Source: an uncultured Verrucomicrobia subdivision 3 bacterium | Lineage (GTDB): Bacteria; Verrucomicrobiota; Verrucomicrobiae; Limisphaerales; UBA11358 | Assembly (NCBI GenBank): GCA_903921455.1 | Contig: CAIXPZ010000209.1 | Span: 1 to 9,173 of the forward strand | Direction of reading: 5' to 3' | DNA: 9,173 bases | Shown: piece after piece, positions 1 through 5,966 of the stretch | How positions within the stretch are numbered: the stretch's first letter is position 1 | How the letters are laid out: every line of letters begins with the position of its first letter | Made by a program: the position numbers and the translations under genes | Notes under the pieces: model-generated | What the model was told of the DNA's origin: nothing | The model's database searches: none | The model's input: only the letters and a program-made list of their open reading frames with translations

Positions 1-141
1 CATTTTACAGATTTTGAGCCTCACGCTCTTTGAGAAAATGCCCATTTCACAGGCACTCGCTCAACTCCCGCCCAATTCCCCATCACACGATGCCGATAAT
101 CATCAATGTTTACTGGGTTTTTAAGCGGGACAGGTGTGATC
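1..141 (+). mobile_element. Right (3') end of an insertion sequence, left-hand copy
   Basis: These 141 bases are repeated exactly, in reverse complement, at 9033-9173. They hold the end of a transposase-like reading frame (stop at 122-124) and then 17 bases, GCGGGACAGGTGTGATC, which by position should be the terminal inverted repeat of the element. Identity between the two copies stops at 141/142, so the IS boundary is probably there. The rest of the element lies outside the window, so its other end and any target duplication cannot be seen. The assignment rests on the C-terminal transposase signature and on the repeat being multicopy. Confidence 0.6.
2..124 (+). CDS. IS4-type transposase, C-terminal fragment (5' end beyond the window)
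   Basis: Frame 2 is open from the first base and encodes 40 residues before TAA. The fragment begins ILQILSLTLFEKMPISQAL and ends DNHQCLLGF. The pattern 'LQILSxTLFEKxPI...NQxxLF' is one I associate with the extreme C-terminus of IS4-family DDE transposases, downstream of the catalytic glutamate, where the protein ends right at the IS tip. The catalytic D, D and E residues are not in the window, so family membership is by tail resemblance only. It is a partial gene because the contig ends, not necessarily because it is broken. An identical copy lies at 9050-9172. Confidence 0.55.
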   Translation: MLQILSLTLFEKMPISQALAQLPPNSPSHDADNHQCLLGF

Positions 142-158
142 GCACGCAATTTATTCAC

Positions 159-725
159 ATGAAATGCAAGCGGCTTTTTACGTTTGTCATTCTGCCTTTG
201 CTGCTGGCCTTTGGTGGCACCTGTATGTTTATTTGGAACGAATCCAAATTGGGTCAGCCCAAGGAGGCCAAGTTGCTCGATAACTTTAAACAACACCGGG
301 TTGTCTATGAGGAGTTGCGGGATATGCTGCTGGTGGATACCAACTTGAGTCGCATCGCCGGATGGGGCGTGGAAATCTATAAACCCTTCTTTCTGGGACA
401 TCCCTCTGAACATATCTTTCCTCTCGAGCGCTACCACAAGTATCTCGCTTGGCTGCATGAGGCTGGCGCTGATGGGGCGTCACGCAATGAAGGTCATCAT
501 GCTAACCCAAGCATTCTGGTCTAGGGTTCGGGCTGGGCTGGAGACACCAAACATATCGGAATCTGCTGGCTAGATGAATCCCCCACCAATCAAATCCCGA
601 CACTTGATGGCTATCACAGCCAAACAGGATACGGTTGGGCCCACCGGTCAGCCCTACCAACCGGCGGTAGGGCGGTACTGGCCCGCCGCGCGTTCCGACA
701 CCCAACAAAGCGGTTTGTCAGCTAG
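159..725 (+). pseudogene. Small secreted/anchored protein gene split by an in-frame amber codon
   Basis: ATG at 159 opens a frame of 121 codons starting MKCKRLFTFVILPLLLAFGG, a clear signal peptide or signal anchor (hydrophobic residues about 6-22). A soluble stretch with NFKQHRVVYEELRDML and SRIAGWGVEIY follows. The frame stops at TAG (522-524) but continues in phase with protein-like sequence (GSGWAGDTKHIGICWLDE) to a second stop at 723-725. The pieces fit one protein of about 188 residues in which TGG (Trp) became TAG, giving ILV-W-GSGWAGD. I associate this type of short protein with Verrucomicrobiota but cannot name a function. The last 25 or so residues (Arg/Ala-rich, over a GC-rich hairpin) look unlike the rest and may be a decayed or replaced 3' end. 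The start is 17 bases from the IS boundary, so the native promoter may be displaced. An open frame upstream of 159 runs into the IS and is not credible as coding. Confidence 0.55.
651..673. other. Perfect 8-bp stem hairpin (REP-like palindrome)
   Basis: GCCCTACC (651-658) and GGTAGGGC (666-673) are exact reverse complements around the 7-base loop AACCGGC. The flanks can pair further (GGGCC just upstream with GGCCC near 680), which would make a branched palindrome of roughly 50 bp. No T-run follows on either strand, so it is not a canonical intrinsic terminator. It lies in the dubious 3' end of the amber-split gene. It could be a REP-type extragenic palindrome or an RNA 3'-end stabiliser; one copy cannot decide. 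Confidence 0.5.
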
Positions 726-765
726 CAAAACCATTTTTACACTGCAAAGTCCTTTTGCTACCCTG

Positions 766-784
766 CAAAAACCCGTCGGCGGGT
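766..784 (-). terminator. Terminator-like hairpin, minus strand, second after the kinase gene
   Basis: On the minus strand a 5-bp stem ACCCG/CGGGT with a 4-base loop (CCGA) is followed at once by a run of T (complement of A767-771). It lies about 100 bases beyond the kinase stop and could back up the nearer terminator at 848-871. It overlaps another hairpin at 781-798, so the two cannot form together. Confidence 0.4.
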
Positions 785-847
785 GACAAAATTCACCCTA
801 AAGCCTTAAAAAAGAAGGTTTTTACCAGAAAATCGCTGGTGCTGGTC

Positions 848-871
848 AAAAATCGCCAGCCGCCGGTTGGC
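848..871 (-). terminator. Probable intrinsic terminator of the ROK kinase gene
   Basis: Eleven bases past the kinase stop codon, the minus strand has a GC-rich hairpin (GCCA-CC paired with GG-TGGC across one A/C mismatch, loop GGC; 855-871), followed by GA and five T residues (complement of A848-852). Stem, spacing and U-tract fit Rho-independent termination, although the mismatch and short stem make it moderate rather than strong. Confidence 0.5.
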
Positions 872-882
872 CGGACGGGCGC

Positions 883-1920
883 TCAACCCTGGTGACGATA
901 CAGGGCCACCAGCGCGGCTCCGATGGCTTGGGAGAGTTCGCCCAGTTCGGCCGGCAGGATCTTGATGGTGTCTTTCTGCGGCGCCCAGAGGTAGGGCTGG
1001 GCGGCGGCGCGGATCGCTTGCATGTAGCGTTCGCGGAACTCCGGCGTGGTCGCCTCATGATCCATGAGCCCGCCGCCGATGACGACGATGCCCGGGTCGA
1101 ACGCCATGACGAGATTCGCCACGTGGATGCCCATGACGCGTGCCTGAAAGTCGAAGATTTCCAGCGCCAGCGCGTCGCCCTTTTGGGCGCGGGTGCGGAG
1201 GGACAAGACCTTTTCCTTGATGGGCGCGGTGGACTTGGCGAGTTCGTGTTCGGGATGGCGCTCGATGAATTTCGCGAGCAGTTGCGGCAATCCGGAAATC
1301 GTGGTGTAAGCCTCCACACAGCCCCAGTCGCGACCGCAGCCGCAGGTGAAGGGTTTGCCGGAGAGACCGAGTAATTGCAGAGCGGCGGGCATGTGACCGG
1401 CTTCCATGCCGGCGAGCGTGTCGCCATCAAGACAGAGCCCATCCGCACCGACGAACGCGGCGCCGAGGCCGGAGCCGGGCATGAGCATCATGACAGTGGC
1501 GCGGGTTTTGCCGCGGGCGAGCTGGGCCTCGGCCACGCCGCCGTAGTTGCCGTCGTTGCCGACGACGAGCGGGAGGGTGCGGCCGGCCGCTTTCTCCAAA
1601 GCGTTATGGTAATCCGTGTAGACATCCCAGCCGGCAAAGCTGGCGGGGAGGTTCGGCGTGCGGCTGAAGACGCCGTAGCGTTCGTAGGGTCCGGGAATGG
1701 CAAGGCCCACGCCCTCGACCTGGGACCACTGGAGATTGTTCTGCGCGAGAAAATCGGTAACGCCGGTGATCCACGAGGCGATCACGGCCGCGCGGCCGTG
1801 TTCCGAGCTGGTGGAGCGCTGGAGCACCTTGTTGGAGACGGGTTCGCCATTTTCCCAGACGGCGCACAGTTTGGTGGTGGTGGCGCCGCTGTCGGTGCCG
1901 ATGAAAACTTTTTTGCTCAT
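883..1920 (-). CDS. ROK-family sugar kinase (glucokinase-like)
   Basis: A 345-residue cytoplasmic kinase of the ROK family, expected to phosphorylate a hexose or N-acetyl amino sugar with ATP as it enters glycolysis or amino-sugar metabolism. Visible elements in order: phosphate loop D10-SGATTT-K17; AIPGP at 74-78; the catalytic Asp123 in GNDGN; the second phosphate loop PGSGLG at 148-153; the E173-A-G-H176 motif, whose His is a structural zinc ligand; the zinc cysteines C193, C195 and C201 in CGCGRDWGCVEAY; and the adenosine-side IGGGL at 281-285. Length is close to the usual 300-330 for kinase-only ROK proteins. There is no N-terminal helix-turn-helix, so it is a kinase and not a ROK repressor. 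The start was set at ATG 1920 because the frame extended to 2250 would translate through tRNA-Leu. No Shine-Dalgarno is visible. The cysteine motif has three residues between CG and GC where two are usual. The substrate cannot be told from sequence. Confidence 0.9.
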   Translation of the reverse strand: MSKKVFIGTDSGATTTKLCAVWENGEPVSNKVLQRSTSSEHGRAAVIASWITGVTDFLAQNNLQWSQVEGVGLAIPGPYERYGVFSRTPNLPASFAGWDVYTDYHNALEKAAGRTLPLVVGNDGNYGGVAEAQLARGKTRATVMMLMPGSGLGAAFVGADGLCLDGDTLAGMEAGHMPAALQLLGLSGKPFTCGCGRDWGCVEAYTTISGLPQLLAKFIERHPEHELAKSTAPIKEKVLSLRTRAQKGDALALEIFDFQARVMGIHVANLVMAFDPGIVVIGGGLMDHEATTPEFRERYMQAIRAAAQPYLWAPQKDTIKILPAELGELSQAIGAALVALYRHQG

Positions 1921-2092
1921 GATTGAAGCGGTTAAATTGCGGACTACAGCGGCAAAGGCAAGAAATATTCCGACTTTAAAGCGATGTAAACATGGGGCTG
2001 ACCGCCTGGCTGGTTTCGGAACCCGCTGGCAATTCATCTGGCCAAAGCCAAGCCGATGTAGCCAAGTCCACCAAACCGGAACAATACCAGCT

Positions 2093-2176
2093 TGGTGCGC
2101 ACGAGAGGACTTGAACCTCCACGCCTTGCGGCACCAGATCCTAAGTCTGGCGTGTCTGCCATTCCACCACGCGCGC
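2093..2176 (-). tRNA. tRNA-Leu (anticodon UAG)
   Basis: A class II tRNA read on the minus strand. The acceptor stem GCGCGCG pairs with CGTGCGC (one G-U), with U8 and G9 in place. The D arm is GTG...CAC, and the anticodon stem CCAGA/TCTGG holds the loop CTTAGGA, giving anticodon UAG. The long variable arm is TGCC-GCAA-GGCG, and the T loop is TTCAAGT. The 3' CCA is encoded (complement of 2093-2095). It should read CUA and, by wobble, other CUN codons. It is 172 bases upstream of the kinase on the same strand, with no clear terminator between. No convincing -35/-10 pair was found in the 93 bases separating it from the divergent lipoprotein gene. Confidence 0.95.
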
Positions 2177-2269
2177 AACCTCTCCAGCTTGCGCGGCGCG
2201 GGCCAGAATCTCAAGCCGCTTTTGCAGCCTGACATTGCACGTGCTGGCAAGTTCGTTTAGCTTCGCGTC

Positions 2270-3058
2270 ATGTCATTGTTTGGCAAATGGAGTTTGGCGG
2301 CGCTGGCGGCGACGGCTTTGGTCGCGGTCAACGGCTGCCTGCCCGCCGATTCGAGTCCCCTGGATGAGGAAAAGGAACCGCATTTTGTGCTCGGCAAAGG
2401 GCGCGTCAATGCGATGGATTACCCCGGCGCGGTGGAAGCATTCACCGAGTCGCTGGAAGCGAATCCGCGCTCGGCGGCGGCGCATTTCCAGCTCGCCTGC
2501 CTGTTCGACCAGAAGGAATCCGATCCCGCCTCCGCCATTTATCATTACCAGGAATTTCTCCGGCTGAACCCCAAGGCGGACAATGCCGAGGTCATCAAGC
2601 AGCGCATCTACAGTTGCAAGCAACAACTGGCCGCCGACGTGCTTCCGCTACCGAGCGCACCCGCGGCTCAAAAACAACTGGAAGACCTCGCCGAAAAAAA
2701 CCACCGGCTGCAGGATGAAGTGGAAAAATTTCGCGCTTACTACGCCGCGCAGCAGGCCGCGCAAAAAAATCCGGCCACGCCGTCGGCAAACAATCTCACT
2801 CCGGCGCTGAACGGGAGCCCAACGCCGGACGACATCTCCTCCGGTCCGGCCAATCCGACCCCAACCCCGCCGACAACGCCGGCCCGCATCACGACCACCA
2901 AACCCGCGAAGCCGCGCACTCATACGGTGGCCGCCGGCGAAACCCTCACCGCCATCGCCCGCAAGCACGGCATCAGCCTCGCGGCCTTGCAATCGGCCAA
3001 TCCCGGTATCACGCCGAAAAAACTCCACATCGGCCAGACGCTGAATCTGCCGCAATAA
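2270..3058 (+). CDS. TPR and LysM lipoprotein
   Basis: A 262-residue predicted envelope lipoprotein. The N-terminus (basic K6, hydrophobic 8-20) ends in the lipobox-like VNGC, with Cys23 the lipidated residue after signal peptidase II cleavage. Residues about 38-106 form two TPR-like helical pairs (KGRVNAMDYPGAVEAFTESL, then AHFQLACLFD...AIYHYQEFLRLNP). Residues about 133-165 are a charged, heptad-like coiled coil. Residues 167-213 are a Pro/Thr/Ser/Asn-rich linker. Residues 217-261 are one LysM module (HTVAAGETLTAIARKHGISL ... HIGQTLNLP), a peptidoglycan-glycan binding fold. The plan suggests a lipid-anchored protein that reaches the cell wall and scaffolds partners through TPR and coiled coil. 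It is the first gene of a three-gene operon, 6 bases before the next gene. No Shine-Dalgarno precedes the ATG. The exact role is unknown. Confidence 0.87.
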   Translation: MSLFGKWSLAALAATALVAVNGCLPADSSPLDEEKEPHFVLGKGRVNAMDYPGAVEAFTESLEANPRSAAAHFQLACLFDQKESDPASAIYHYQEFLRLNPKADNAEVIKQRIYSCKQQLAADVLPLPSAPAAQKQLEDLAEKNHRLQDEVEKFRAYYAAQQAAQKNPATPSANNLTPALNGSPTPDDISSGPANPTPTPPTTPARITTTKPAKPRTHTVAAGETLTAIARKHGISLAALQSANPGITPKKLHIGQTLNLPQ

Positions 3059-3064
3059 CCTTTC

Positions 3065-3862
3065 ATGCCCGCCCGCCTGACCTTTTTGTTCATCGCCGCC
3101 TTCTGGCTGACGATGAATATCCTGCTCTGGCGGACGGAGTATGGTTCGCACGGCGGCGAGACGCCGGTGCCGGTCAGCCTGGTCTGGCACAAGATCCTGA
3201 CCGCGCCGGACGCCTCGTCGTTGAGCGTCTATCAAGATAGCGACCGGATGGGCTATTGCGAATTTTCCACCAGTGTCGGCCAGGAAATGTCCACGGTGGA
3301 TGCCGACAAGCCGCCGCCGGAAGGCTTGGTGAAACGGGCCGGCTACCAGATCCACCTGGCCGGCAATGTTGCCCTCGGCGATTTCACCAACCGCATGAAA
3401 TTTGACGGGCGCCTGCAATTCTCCACCGCGCGCCAATGGCAGGAAATCAATTTAAAAGTCAGCTCACGGCTGACGGTGGTGGAAATCCATTCGGTCGCCA
3501 CCAATCAGACCGTGCATCTGAAAATCAGCAGCGAAGGCGGTGGGATGGAAAAGGAGCTGAGCTTCGCCGACCTACAAAACCCCAACGCCCTGCTGCGCGC
3601 CCTGATGGGGAACGTGGCCGATACGCTGTTCGGCATGGTGGATCTGCCGGATTTTACCGCCACGGCGGCGGCCCAGAAAATGGAATGGCACGCCAGCCGG
3701 ACCCGCGTCAAAATCGGCACGGAAGCGGTCCCGGTCTACCGGATTGAAACGAGTGCCCTTGGCCACAGCATCCTGGTGGATGTCAGCACGCTCGGCGAAA
3801 TCCTGCGGGTGGAATTGCCCGGCAACCTCAGCGCCCGGATCGATGAGTGGAGCAAACCATGA
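3065..3862 (+). CDS. Unrecognised membrane-anchored extracytoplasmic protein
   Basis: A 265-residue protein I cannot assign to a family. Residues about 5-22 (LTFLFIAAFWLTMNILLW) form a single membrane segment or uncleaved signal anchor. The rest (about 240 residues) lacks further hydrophobic helices and alternates polar and hydrophobic residues like a beta-rich domain, for example GYQIHLAGNVALGDFTNRMK at 93-112 and YRIETSALGHSILVDVSTLG at 225-244. No catalytic motif is evident; Cys65 is the only cysteine. It starts 6 bases after the LysM lipoprotein and its TGA overlaps the ABC ATPase start (ATGA at 3859-3862), so the three genes are probably made together and the protein probably acts with them at the envelope. 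A periplasmic accessory subunit is possible, but that is inference from position only. Confidence 0.75.
   Translation: MPARLTFLFIAAFWLTMNILLWRTEYGSHGGETPVPVSLVWHKILTAPDASSLSVYQDSDRMGYCEFSTSVGQEMSTVDADKPPPEGLVKRAGYQIHLAGNVALGDFTNRMKFDGRLQFSTARQWQEINLKVSSRLTVVEIHSVATNQTVHLKISSEGGGMEKELSFADLQNPNALLRALMGNVADTLFGMVDLPDFTATAAAQKMEWHASRTRVKIGTEAVPVYRIETSALGHSILVDVSTLGEILRVELPGNLSARIDEWSKP
3849..3862 (+). promoter_or_regulatory. Shine-Dalgarno and ATGA stop/start overlap for the ABC ATPase
   Basis: GGAG (3849-3852) sits 6 bases before ATG (3859-3861), and that ATG overlaps the TGA (3860-3862) of the preceding gene. This decides the ATPase start: a GTG at 3847 in the same frame would add four residues but has no such spacing. 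The overlap points to translational coupling and balanced synthesis of the two proteins. Confidence 0.75.
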
Positions 3863-4623
3863 TTGAACTCGACCATCTCGTAAAAAATTTCGGCGACCTC
3901 GTCGCCGTCAACGACGTTTCCCTGAAGATCGGCCGCGGCGAATTTTTCGCCATGCTCGGCCCGAATGCCGCCGGCAAAACCACCACCATCAAGCTGCTAG
4001 CCGGCCTGATCAAACCCACGGCCGGCGCCGCGCGCATCTGCGGTTTTGACATCCAGACCCAGCCGCTCGAAGCGCGCCGGCGGCTGGCGTATGTGCCCGA
4101 TTTTCCGTTCCTATACGACAAGCTGACCGCGTGGGAATTTTTCCGTTTCACCGGCCAGCTGTTCCAGCTCGAAGCTGCGCGCATCGAACAGAACGCGCGC
4201 GAACTGGTCGGTCGGTTTCACTTGGCGGAATTTGTGGATCGCCCGCTCGAAGGGCTTTCGCACGGCACCCGCCAGCGCATCGCCATCGTGTCAGCACTGC
4301 TGCACGACCCGGAAGTGTTCGTGATCGATGAACCGATGGTGGGCCTTGACCCGCAACACGCCCGCGTGGTGAAAGATGTTTTGAAGGAGCGCTCGCTGAC
4401 GGGGATGACCGTGCTGGTTTCGACTCACCAATTGAGCATCGCCGAGGAAATGTCCGACCGCATCGGCATCATTAACGGCGGCCAGCTGATCGCCGTCGGC
4501 ACCCGTGACGAACTGCGGCAACAAAGCGGTTCCGCTGGGGCGCTGGAGGAGATCTTTCTATCGCTGACGGCGGCCAGCGATGCCAAAAACATTCCGACGG
4601 TGCCCCACCCGGCCGAACGGTGA
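3859..4623 (+). CDS. ABC transporter ATP-binding protein (ABC-2/CcmA-like)
   Basis: A 254-residue nucleotide-binding subunit of an ABC exporter-type system, acting as a dimer on the cytoplasmic side of the inner membrane. Visible in order: Walker A GPNAAGKTT (34-42); the Q-loop region YVPDFPFLYDKLT (78-90), with Asp81 where Gln is common; the signature LSHGTRQR (133-140); Walker B VFVIDEP (153-159), with catalytic Glu158; D-loop GLDP (162-165); and the switch His190 in VSTH. Length and motif order match the CcmA/NatA-type ATPases that partner with ABC-2 permeases. Walker A has Ala37 in place of the usual second glycine, a tolerated but less common variant. It is the last gene of its operon and is followed by a strong hairpin. 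No membrane-spanning ABC partner is encoded beside it, so the permease must be elsewhere or the ATPase serves another complex. Confidence 0.92.
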   Translation: MIELDHLVKNFGDLVAVNDVSLKIGRGEFFAMLGPNAAGKTTTIKLLAGLIKPTAGAARICGFDIQTQPLEARRRLAYVPDFPFLYDKLTAWEFFRFTGQLFQLEAARIEQNARELVGRFHLAEFVDRPLEGLSHGTRQRIAIVSALLHDPEVFVIDEPMVGLDPQHARVVKDVLKERSLTGMTVLVSTHQLSIAEEMSDRIGIINGGQLIAVGTRDELRQQSGSAGALEEIFLSLTAASDAKNIPTVPHPAER

Positions 4624-4674
4624 TCATCTGCGGAAGATGGCGTGGTGAGTTTCTCTCCCCTAAGCTGTAAAACA

Positions 4675-4708
4675 AAACACCGGCAATGAAAGTTCCATTC
4701 CGGTGTTT
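4675..4708 (+). terminator. Strong hairpin ending the lipoprotein/ABC operon
   Basis: AAACACCGG (4675-4683) pairs perfectly with CCGGTGTTT (4700-4708). After one bulged C the stem continues with AATG/CATT around the loop AAAGTTC, giving 13 base pairs in all. It begins 51 bases after the ATPase stop. The T residues at its 3' side are part of the stem and no longer U-tract follows on the plus strand, so it could be a terminator or a 3'-end stabiliser. The mirrored A/T ends would let it act in both directions. Confidence 0.6.
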
Positions 4709-5006
4709 CAGGCCACTGACAATCAATTTCTGATTCGCCAGCGCACTTGGTGCGTTCGTTTATTGGCCTCGGCGGTCTTTTCCGGTCAGTTGATCAGGCT
4801 GACCAGATCGGACACCTTTGATAGAGCATCAACCCTGCCAGCCAGCCAGCCAATCAACTGGTGCGAAAAACACAATGATTCGACCCTGCCGGCCGACTTT
4901 GACGGACACGCGTCCAACCCCGCTGGATGCAAACAGGACACGCCGGGACAAGGTGAGGTAATTTTGACGGAATGAAGGATTCACCCGCATTAACAGAATT
5001 TTTAAA
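4709..5006. other. Non-coding stretch between two convergent genes
   Basis: About 300 bases with no credible gene: the reading frames here are low-complexity in origin and lack protein-like composition. It contains a small hairpin (CGCAC/GTGCG around TTG, near 4742-4754), a 6-bp inverted repeat GGTCAG/CTGACC (4784-4804), and a short GCCA tandem run near 4840. No clear terminator for the minus-strand reductase was found. It could be decayed coding sequence, but I recognise nothing in it. Confidence 0.5.
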
Positions 5007-5966
5007 TCAATAGCGCGCGCCCACGGCAATCCCTTTAGGGGCGAACGCCTCGATGTCTTGCAATTCCGTGGGGCTGATGGAAATTTGCAATGCCTGCACG
5101 TTCTCTTCCAGATAACGAAGGCGTTTAGTGCCGGGGATGGGAACAATGTCCGCACCTTGAGCACAGACCCAAGCCAATGCCAATTGCGCCGGGGTGCAGC
5201 CTTTGGCTTGGGCCAGCGCGGTGATTTTCCGCACCAGTTCAAAATTCTTGGCAAAGTTCTCGCCCATGAAACGCGGGGAGGTCCGGCGATAGTCGTCAGC
5301 CGCCAGATCCTCGAAGCTTTGAAAGGCCCCGGTCAAGAACCCTCGCCCCAGCGGACTGTAGGCCACAAAGCCGATACCCAATTCCCGGCAGGTGTTCAAG
5401 ATGTCGCCTTCTGGATCGCGGCTCCACAAGGAGTATTCGGTTTGCAGGGCCGTGATGGGGCAAACCGCGTGGGCCTTCCGCAACTGCGCGGCGGAGAACT
5501 CCGAGACGCCGATGTAGCGCACCTTGCCCTCCTGCACCAATTCCCCCAGGGCGGCAGCGCTGGCTTCCACCGGCGTATGGGGATCGGGGCGGTGCAGGTA
5601 GTAAAGGTCGATGACATCCACCTTCAACCGCTTGAGGCTGCCCTCGCATGAACGCTTGATGTAGTCCGGCTGGCCGTTCAAGCCAAGCCGCTGCTTGGTG
5701 ACGAGATCGCGCATGACCCCGCATTTCGTGGCCACCACGATATCCTGACGGATCCCTTTCAATCCCTCCGCCAGCAATTCCTCGTTTAGATGGGGGCCAT
5801 ACATGTCCGCCGTATCCCAAAAATAGACACCCAGTTCATGCGCCCGTTTTAACGTCACCAGGGATGCCTGATCATTCCGACCGCTGTAGAATTCACTCAT
5901 ACCCATGCAGCCCAAACCAAGCGCCGAAACCGTCAATCCCGATGCTCCTAATTTTCTTTGTTTCAT
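5007..5966 (-). CDS. Aldo/keto reductase
   Basis: A 319-residue cytosolic NADPH-dependent oxidoreductase with the AKR (alpha/beta)8-barrel pattern. It should reduce aldehydes or ketones to alcohols. The catalytic tetrad is visible: Asp51 (in FWDTADMYG), Tyr56, Lys81 (VATKCG) and His125 (YYLHRPD). Cofactor-binding stretches are [10 protein letters not shown] (204-213) and the C-terminal [13 protein letters not shown] (277-289), whose basic residues fit the NADPH 2'-phosphate. The N-terminus [20 protein letters not shown] is typical of the AKR families often annotated as YakC or AKR13-like. Full length; the start at 5966 gives the standard N-terminus, though no Shine-Dalgarno is seen. It stands alone with gaps of about 300 and 480 bases on either side, and the physiological substrate is unknown. 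Confidence 0.94.
   Translation of the reverse strand: MKQRKLGASGLTVSALGLGCMGMSEFYSGRNDQASLVTLKRAHELGVYFWDTADMYGPHLNEELLAEGLKGIRQDIVVATKCGVMRDLVTKQRLGLNGQPDYIKRSCEGSLKRLKVDVIDLYYLHRPDPHTPVEASAAALGELVQEGKVRYIGVSEFSAAQLRKAHAVCPITALQTEYSLWSRDPEGDILNTCRELGIGFVAYSPLGRGFLTGAFQSFEDLAADDYRRTSPRFMGENFAKNFELVRKITALAQAKGCTPAQLALAWVCAQGADIVPIPGTKRLRYLEENVQALQISISPTELQDIEAFAPKGIAVGARY

Noticed and set aside
30..158. Upstream extension of the first gene into the repeat
   Set aside because: It would begin within the IS, in a different frame from the transposase tail. The signal peptide starts at ATG 159.
21..458. 145-codon minus-strand frame over the left IS end and first gene
   Set aside because: It crosses the IS/host boundary and is antisense to two better-supported frames.
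804..823. Plus-strand terminator for the first gene
   Set aside because: CCTT/AAGG gives only a 4-bp AT-rich stem before TTTTT; too weak to call.
771..860. CRISPR-like short repeats
   Set aside because: AAAATCGC occurs twice with near-identical flanks, but there is no regular spacing and no further copy.
1375..1926. Long open frames on the plus strand opposite the kinase
   Set aside because: They are shadows of a high-GC coding strand, with Gly/Ala/Arg-rich composition and no recognisable motif.
1921..2250. N-terminal extension of the ROK kinase to a 455-residue protein
   Set aside because: The extension would translate antisense-free through tRNA-Leu(UAG) and has no domain-like content; the ROK phosphate loop begins right after ATG 1920.
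2648..3436. 262-codon minus-strand frame opposite the lipoprotein and unknown genes
   Set aside because: It spans two real genes antisense, is Arg/Gly-rich and shows no domain; codon bias of the plus strand explains it.
4703..4975. 90-codon frame after the ABC operon as a missing permease
   Set aside because: It has no membrane segments and begins inside the terminator hairpin; composition is not protein-like.
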